Below, piece after piece: positions 16,209 to 19,993 of a DNA stretch of 19,993 bases. A program made the translations under genes and the position numbers. The stretch covers positions 1 through 19,993 of the forward strand of contig CAMLSA010000061.1 of the NCBI GenBank assembly GCA_946482655.1, read 5' to 3'. Below the pieces are notes generated by a model, which had not been told where the DNA came from, ran no database searches, and saw only the letters and a list, made by a program, of their open reading frames with translations. Source of the DNA: an uncultured Sphingomonas sp. GTDB lineage: Bacteria; Pseudomonadota; Alphaproteobacteria; Sphingomonadales; Sphingomonadaceae. How positions within the stretch are numbered: the stretch's first letter is position 1; every line of letters begins with the position of its first letter.

Positions 16209-16792
16209 TGAAGGAGGCGCCTCCCGGCTTGGGCCGGGGGGCGGCCGGCAGGGCGACGGAGATGGCGCAGGAGGAAAGACGACCGGGCAACACGCCAAGC
16301 GGGCTCGTCCATGGTCGGAAGCAAGCCGCGAAGGCGCTGGCCGCGGATGGTGCCAACGACAATGAACGGATGCGGATGCCGCCGCGGACCTGTCATGGAA
16401 ACGAGGCGGCCCCGCTCGCGACCGCTACCGACGATCTCGTCAAGGCGGCCGACATTGCGCGCGCAATGGTGATGCGCTACGGAATGTCCGCCAGCATCCG
16501 CCATATATCCTACGAATGCGATGCCCGCAGCTTTCTCGGTCAGGGTCCCGTGCCGGAGCAGAGAAACCAGATCAGCGACGAGATCGCGGAGCAGGCGGAC
16601 AACGAGATCCGCCAGATCGTCCAGAGCGCGTTCGACCGGGCCCTGGCGATTCTCGAGGCGAAGGAAGAACGGCTTCGCCACGCCGCGAGCCTTCTGCTCC
16701 AGAAGGAGACGCTGGAAAAGGCCGAAATCCTCGACCTGATCGGCGACGCTCCCGAAAGCGGACAGCGCCGCGAGGTGGAGGTGATTGCATGA
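16208..16792 (+). CDS. Stand-alone FtsH (M41) C-terminal region; AAA+ and HExxH parts missing
   Basis: Residues about 72-180 match the C-terminal helical part of FtsH: ATDDLVKAADIARAMVMRYG, DARSFLGQG, then IADEIR-like helices ending LLLQKETLEKAEI. The FtsH membrane segments, AAA+ ATPase and zinc motif HExxH are absent; the match begins at the Asp of DDL, which in FtsH is the third zinc ligand. The first 70 residues are low-complexity and not FtsH-like. So it cannot be an active protease. Yet it stays open over 194 codons and touches both neighbours (TGATG at the start, ATGA at the end), which suggests it is still translated. The true start is unsure: AAGGAGG lies just after the ATG at 16208, and the ATG at 16262 is an alternative. 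It may be a decaying ftsH or an adaptor-like remnant. Confidence 0.65.
   Translation: MKEAPPGLGRGAAGRATEMAQEERRPGNTPSGLVHGRKQAAKALAADGANDNERMRMPPRTCHGNEAAPLATATDDLVKAADIARAMVMRYGMSASIRHISYECDARSFLGQGPVPEQRNQISDEIAEQADNEIRQIVQSAFDRALAILEAKEERLRHAASLLLQKETLEKAEILDLIGDAPESGQRREVEVIA
16213..16238 (+). other. Palindromes covering a Shine-Dalgarno-like site
   Basis: A perfect 12-nt palindrome GGAGGCGCCTCC (16213-16224) contains the AAGGAGG-like site, and CCCGGC (16223-16228) pairs GCCGGG (16233-16238) around a TTGG loop. The two overlap, so only one can form at a time. Their place, at the start of the FtsH-like ORF, suggests control of its translation, or a weak attenuator. Confidence 0.4.
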
Positions 16793-17595
16793 TGCACAGG
16801 GCGGTGGCGGTCATCGCCATCCTTCTCGCCACGGCGATGATATGGCCGGGCGGGCGGGACCGGATGCCATCAGACGGCCTTGTCGCCAATGCCGCTTCCG
16901 GCGAGCCGGTACCTCTCGAGCGACTGAGCGTCGCTCCGCTGGTTAGGCGGGTTTCGCCGGCCGTGGTGAACATCGCCGTCGCTTATCCGTCGCCCTATTC
17001 ACAAAACCCGCTGCTGCGCGACCCCTATTTCCGCCGCTTCTTCGGCGTGCCCGACAGGGCGATGGAGCCGCGCCTGTCCGCCGGATCGGGCGTGATCGTC
17101 GATGCCGCACGCGGGCTCGTCCTCACCAACAGCCATGTCGTCCGAGAGGGTTCGGTCGTCGTGGTGATGCTGGAGGACAAGCGGCAATTTCGTGCGGAGC
17201 TCCTCGGCTTGAGTCCAGAGGCCGACCTTGCGGTGCTGCGGATTCCCGCCGAGCGGCTGGTGGCGGCTCCGCTGGCTCCCGGAGATACAGCGAATGTCGG
17301 CGACTATGTCGTCGCGATCGGCAATCCGTTCGGGCTTGGGCAGACGGTGACCGCCGGAATCGTCAGCGCGCTCGGTCGGGGACTCACGCCCGGCAGCGGC
17401 ATCGGGCTGATCCAGACCGATGCGCCGATCAATCCGGGAAATTCCGGCGGCCCGCTGATCAACATGCGGGGCGAGGTGATCGGCATCAACACCGCCATCC
17501 TCACCCCGGGCGGCGAAGGCAATATCGGCATCGGCTTCGCGGTGCCGGCGGGTATCGTCCGAAAAGTGCTTCGGGAAGCGGAGCGAGCGGTCTGA
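16789..17595 (+). CDS. HtrA/DegP-type trypsin-like serine protease without PDZ domain
   Basis: An envelope serine protease of the DegP/HtrA family, 268 residues. The N-terminus (MMHRAVAVIAILLATAMIWP) is a signal or anchor segment. The S1C protease domain (about 50-255) has the full triad: His116 (LTNSHVV), Asp146 (EADLAVL) and Ser219 (NPGNSGGPL). GIGFAVPAGIVRKVL is the usual end of the protease domain. DegP proteins normally continue with one or two PDZ domains; here a TGA follows within about ten residues, so the length is well short of the family's 450-500. The ATG at 16789 has GGAGGTGA at 6 nt and overlaps the upstream stop (ATGA). It is the last gene of the stress cassette. Confidence 0.88.
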   Translation: MMHRAVAVIAILLATAMIWPGGRDRMPSDGLVANAASGEPVPLERLSVAPLVRRVSPAVVNIAVAYPSPYSQNPLLRDPYFRRFFGVPDRAMEPRLSAGSGVIVDAARGLVLTNSHVVREGSVVVVMLEDKRQFRAELLGLSPEADLAVLRIPAERLVAAPLAPGDTANVGDYVVAIGNPFGLGQTVTAGIVSALGRGLTPGSGIGLIQTDAPINPGNSGGPLINMRGEVIGINTAILTPGGEGNIGIGFAVPAGIVRKVLREAERAV

Positions 17596-17713
17596 AGCGG
17601 CTCCCCCCCGGGGGTTGCCGCACCCTCGTGGCGGCGCCCGCGATGATCAAGAGCCGGCCATCCGCCGGCACGGCTGGCCAGGGTGCGATCGAGAAGGACG
17701 CCATATTGTGACC
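17596..17713 (+). other. Gene-free stretch, possible decayed PDZ remnant of the protease gene
   Basis: After the protease stop no gene is seen before the tRNA-Cys promoter. In a shifted frame from 17643 the translation MIKSRPSAGTAGQGAIEKDA recalls the PDZ core P-G-S-P-A-x-x-A-G-I-x-x-G-D-V-I-L of HtrA proteins, with one codon lost. The likeness is loose and could be chance in GC-rich DNA. Confidence 0.25.
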
Positions 17714-17742
17714 TTGACGGACTCAAGTCCTAACTCTAGAGC
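17714..17742 (+). promoter_or_regulatory. Candidate promoter of tRNA-Cys
   Basis: TTGACG (17714-17719) and TAGAGC (17737-17742) are spaced by 17 nt, giving a predicted start near 17749, about 28 nt before the tRNA. The -35 is good and the -10 is weak. A short hairpin CGAAGA/TCTTCG (17753-17772) falls in the leader. Confidence 0.45.
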
Positions 17743-17776
17743 CGCCCGACCACGAAGACCCGTTTTTCTTCGGTCT

Positions 17777-17850
17777 GGCCCGATGGCGGAGTGGTTACGC
17801 AGAGGACTGCAAATCCTTGCACGCCGGTTCGATTCCGGCTCGGGCCTCCA
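17777..17850 (+). tRNA. tRNA-Cys(GCA)
   Basis: A full cloverleaf: acceptor GGCCCGA pairs TCGGGCC (17840-17846), discriminator T (U in the tRNA), encoded CCA at 17848-17850, T-loop GGTTCGATTCC, and anticodon arm AGGA-CTGCAAA-TCCT with anticodon GCA. A T-run directly after CCA may help termination. Confidence 0.96.
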
Positions 17851-17901
17851 TTTTTCCGCCCATGAAACGGTGGGCCTCCGGCACGGACCGGTCTGACAAC
17901 A

Positions 17902-18789
17902 TCATCCCAGAGACGGCTTCAGCCGGTGATGGACCTCTTGCAGATAATCGAGATGCTGTTCGGCGGTCGCCCAGCCCATACCCATGGTGACGACGCTCGT
18001 GTGCGTGCCGCCCGCGTCCTGCCAGCGTCGCATGGCGTCCGCGACTTCACCCGGGCTCAGCCCCTGTGTCTTGTCGTTCATGATCTTGTAATGGGCACGG
18101 AAGCCGTCGAGGGGCCGGCCAGATTCTCCGAGTAGCTCACGCACGCGCGCCCAGGCCGGCAATGCGTGGTCAAGGGAAAGCGTGAAGATGAAGCCATCGG
18201 CAAGCAGCGCCGCGCGCCTATAGGCCGGCTCCGACGCACCGCCGCAATAGATCGGAATGACGCGTTTGGGCCGGGGCGCGATGTTGGCGCGGTCGATCCG
18301 ATCGAACTTGCCCTCGAACGTCACCAGCGGCTCGGCCCACAGCCGCCGCAGATAGCCGATCTGCTCGGTGAGACGTCGTCCTCGTGTCGAAAAGCTCTGC
18401 CCGAGAGCGTCATATTCCACATAGTTCCAGCCCAGACCCACACCCAGGCGAAGGCGCCCACCGGACAGCAGGTCCACTTCGGCCGCCTGCTTCGCCAGCA
18501 GGACCGTCTGCCGCTGCGGCGCGATCAAAATGCCTGTCACCAGCTTGATCCGGCTGGTGATGCCGGCAAGATAGGCGAAACTCACCAGCGGCTCGTGAAA
18601 CGGGTCCTTGTCGCTGTAGGGGCCGCCGGACCACAAGGGGGGATTTCTGTCCCCGCGCGCTGCACCCACGACATGATCGTATAACAGCAGATGATCGTAG
18701 CCGATTTCCTCCACCCCCCGCGCGACCGCGCCAAGCGCTGCCACATCGCCGCCGAGCTCGATCTGGGGGTACACCGCTCCAACTTTCAT
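17902..18789 (-). CDS. LLM-class (luciferase-like) flavin-dependent oxidoreductase
   Basis: A bacterial-luciferase-fold TIM-barrel enzyme of 295 residues, in the subgroup often named F420-dependent LLM oxidoreductase (TIGR03619-like). Signatures: GAVYPQIELGGDV at the N-terminus, EEIGYDHLLLYDHVVG, the core AAEVDLLSGGRLRLGVGLGW then NYVEYDALGQSFSTRGRRLTE, and PIYCGGASEPAYRRAALLAD. Whether it uses FMN or F420 is not readable; F420 synthesis is not typical of sphingomonads, so FMN seems as likely. The ATG at 18789 has AGAGG at about 6-nt spacing. It lies 177 nt downstream of the glutathione S-transferase-like pair on the same strand; this gap shows no clear promoter. Confidence 0.9.
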   Translation of the reverse strand: MKVGAVYPQIELGGDVAALGAVARGVEEIGYDHLLLYDHVVGAARGDRNPPLWSGGPYSDKDPFHEPLVSFAYLAGITSRIKLVTGILIAPQRQTVLLAKQAAEVDLLSGGRLRLGVGLGWNYVEYDALGQSFSTRGRRLTEQIGYLRRLWAEPLVTFEGKFDRIDRANIAPRPKRVIPIYCGGASEPAYRRAALLADGFIFTLSLDHALPAWARVRELLGESGRPLDGFRAHYKIMNDKTQGLSPGEVADAMRRWQDAGGTHTSVVTMGMGWATAEQHLDYLQEVHHRLKPSLG

Positions 18790-18966
18790 ATAACCTCTCC
18801 CGATGGGCCAGCATGGTCTCGCGCGTCTTTTGCGACTGGCATCGCGGCGCTACCAGCCGCATCCTAGTCTTCTCACGCAATCCCCGCCCGACACCCTGCT
18901 CGCAGGGAGTTCTCGATCACGTTAGACGAAAACAGGCTCGGCATCCGCCGATCCATGAGCAAGCGT

Positions 18967-19731
18967 TCAGAGCGAGATCGGCAAGAAGACGTGGCGGTCC
19001 AGAACTTGGTCGCGATGGATGAGCAAGGACTTCGACAGCGGCATGTCGAGATGGCCACGGGATATTTTGCCGAGTCCGCGGTAGAATGCCGGCATCTCGC
19101 ATTGCGCATCGGACATCGGCTCGATCAGGTTCGAAAAGGCCGCCCAGTAGAGATCGGCCGCACTAACGGCGTGCCCGACGAGATAGTCGCTGCTCCGCAT
19201 CTTCTGCGCGGCAAGGCGCTTCTCCAGCATTGCGAGGATCGCGTTCAGCCGCAACCTATGGTGCTCAACGCTGTGGGTGGAGTGGTATTTCTCGAGGAGC
19301 GTCGGATACGGTATGTCGCCCGCCGCCCGTTGCGCCGCGAAAAAGAGGCAGCGCAAGGTCCAGCCGAGACCGTCCTCGCCGCAGATTTCATGGGACAGGC
19401 CGAACATCAACGCACGCTCTTCCTCGTCCGCCGGGATCAGCGGCGGATCGGGCCTCAGACGTTCGGCGAGAAGCAGGAGTTCCGACCAGTGCGCGCGCGG
19501 CCGCTCATTCTCCCATATCGCCACGGGCGCAGAGTTCTGTCCGGTCCACGAGACTATGACTTCGTTGTCCTGCCCCGCGTCGTGGGGCACCGCCACGTAG
19601 GAAATGCCCTTGAAGTCGAAGATCGCGCGGGCCGCCACGCTCCACGGTCCCGGCACCCCGCAGCCGAGGACGAGGCGCAACCCGCCCATCGCCCGGGCAG
19701 CCGCCGGCTCCACATAGGCGGGGGCGTTCAT
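18967..19731 (-). CDS. Glutathione S-transferase-family protein (254 aa)
   Basis: A two-domain GST-like protein. The thioredoxin-fold N-terminal part (about 17-95) begins LRLVLGCGVPGPWSVAARAI and contains NSAPVAIWENERP, the cis-proline glutathione-binding region (APVAIW). The helical C-terminal part (about 105-250) has the N-cap-like YLVGHAVSAADLYWAAFSNL, as in GST domains. No obvious catalytic Cys/Ser after the first strand; the substrate is unknown. Its ATG overlaps the stop of the upstream GST gene (ATGA, 4 nt), so the two are surely cotranscribed. Confidence 0.85.
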   Translation of the reverse strand: MNAPAYVEPAAARAMGGLRLVLGCGVPGPWSVAARAIFDFKGISYVAVPHDAGQDNEVIVSWTGQNSAPVAIWENERPRAHWSELLLLAERLRPDPPLIPADEEERALMFGLSHEICGEDGLGWTLRCLFFAAQRAAGDIPYPTLLEKYHSTHSVEHHRLRLNAILAMLEKRLAAQKMRSSDYLVGHAVSAADLYWAAFSNLIEPMSDAQCEMPAFYRGLGKISRGHLDMPLSKSLLIHRDQVLDRHVFLPISL

Positions 19732-19993
19732 TTCCGAGATCCGAACAGGACGCCGCGCTGCTCATCGGTGAACGTCGGCGGCGCCGGCGGCTCATAGGTG
19801 CCAAGAACGCGGTTGACCGCCGGACGGGCCTGCACTGTCCGATACCAGCGATGGACCTCAGGATATTCCTCGATGTCCACTCCATGATGCGCGCGGAACA
19901 GCAGCCACGGCCAGCAGGCGATATCCGCGATGGAGAACTCGCCGGCGATATACTCCCTGCCCGCAAGCCGCTCGTTCAGGACCCGGTAGAGGC
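19728..19993 (-). CDS. Glutathione S-transferase, nu-class/YfcG-like, C-terminal part only
   Basis: Only the last 87 residues are in the window; the 5' part lies beyond its right edge. The sequence has EYIAGEFSIADIACWPWLLF, the SIADIAxWPW signature of the YfcG/YghU disulfide-bond-oxidoreductase GSTs, then EEYPEVHRWYRTVQARPAVN, a normal GST C-terminal helix. The tail is PPAPPTFTDEQRGVLFGSRK. These proteins use glutathione for disulfide reduction or conjugation. It is cut by the window edge and is not a pseudogene as far as can be seen. Confidence 0.88.
   Translation of the reverse strand, partial: LYRVLNERLAGREYIAGEFSIADIACWPWLLFRAHHGVDIEEYPEVHRWYRTVQARPAVNRVLGTYEPPAPPTFTDEQRGVLFGSRK

Noticed and set aside
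17777..17850. tRNA-Cys as integration site for the adjacent stress cassette
   Set aside because: The cassette lies on the 5' side of the tRNA, no integrase is present, and I see no repeat of the tRNA 3' end in the window.

Overview
The window is high-GC DNA with densely packed genes and looks like the chromosome of an alphaproteobacterium, most likely a member of the Sphingomonadaceae. The pointers are an aspartate-type (zinc-free) HemB, a PopZ-like DUF2497 protein next to tolC and near valS, a 50-residue basic protein of a type I associate with sphingomonads, and a ROSE-like RNA thermometer with an alphaproteobacterial-style sigma-32 promoter. The genus is inference from gene content; no database comparison was possible.

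Left part (1-4497), almost all on the minus strand: hemB, a gamma-class carbonic anhydrase-like protein, a long aminopeptidase P, a CAP/SCP-domain exported protein, and a tRNA-Thr(GGU) cut by the window edge. The only plus-strand gene here is the 50-aa protein, which overlaps the end of the CAP gene. Middle left (4692-7116): a DagK/YegS-type lipid kinase (+), a VOC/glyoxalase-fold protein (-) and a SAM-dependent methyltransferase (+).

Central block (7155-14809), all minus and read as pcm-like, tolC, popZ, S9 peptidase, valS. It joins an isoaspartyl-methyltransferase-like protein, the TolC outer-membrane channel, the polar organiser PopZ, a secreted prolyl-oligopeptidase-family enzyme and valyl-tRNA synthetase. 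valS carries an in-frame insertion of about 25 codons made of two small palindromes, which looks like an intergenic REP-type repeat captured inside an essential gene.

Stress cassette (15004-17595), all plus: a candidate sigma-32 promoter, a ROSE-type thermometer hiding the first Shine-Dalgarno, an IbpA-like small heat-shock protein, a second Hsp20 of the envelope/plasmid-island type, an ORF holding only the C-terminal part of an FtsH (M41) protease, and a trypsin-like HtrA/DegP protease without PDZ domains. The last three genes are linked by tight 4-nt or smaller overlaps. The gene set resembles a shrunken version of the heat-resistance islands (LHR/tLST: hsp20, ftsH, degP and others). It is the most interesting part of the window.

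Right end (17777-19993): tRNA-Cys(GCA) on plus, then on minus an LLM-class flavin oxidoreductase and two overlapping glutathione S-transferase-family genes, the second cut by the window edge.
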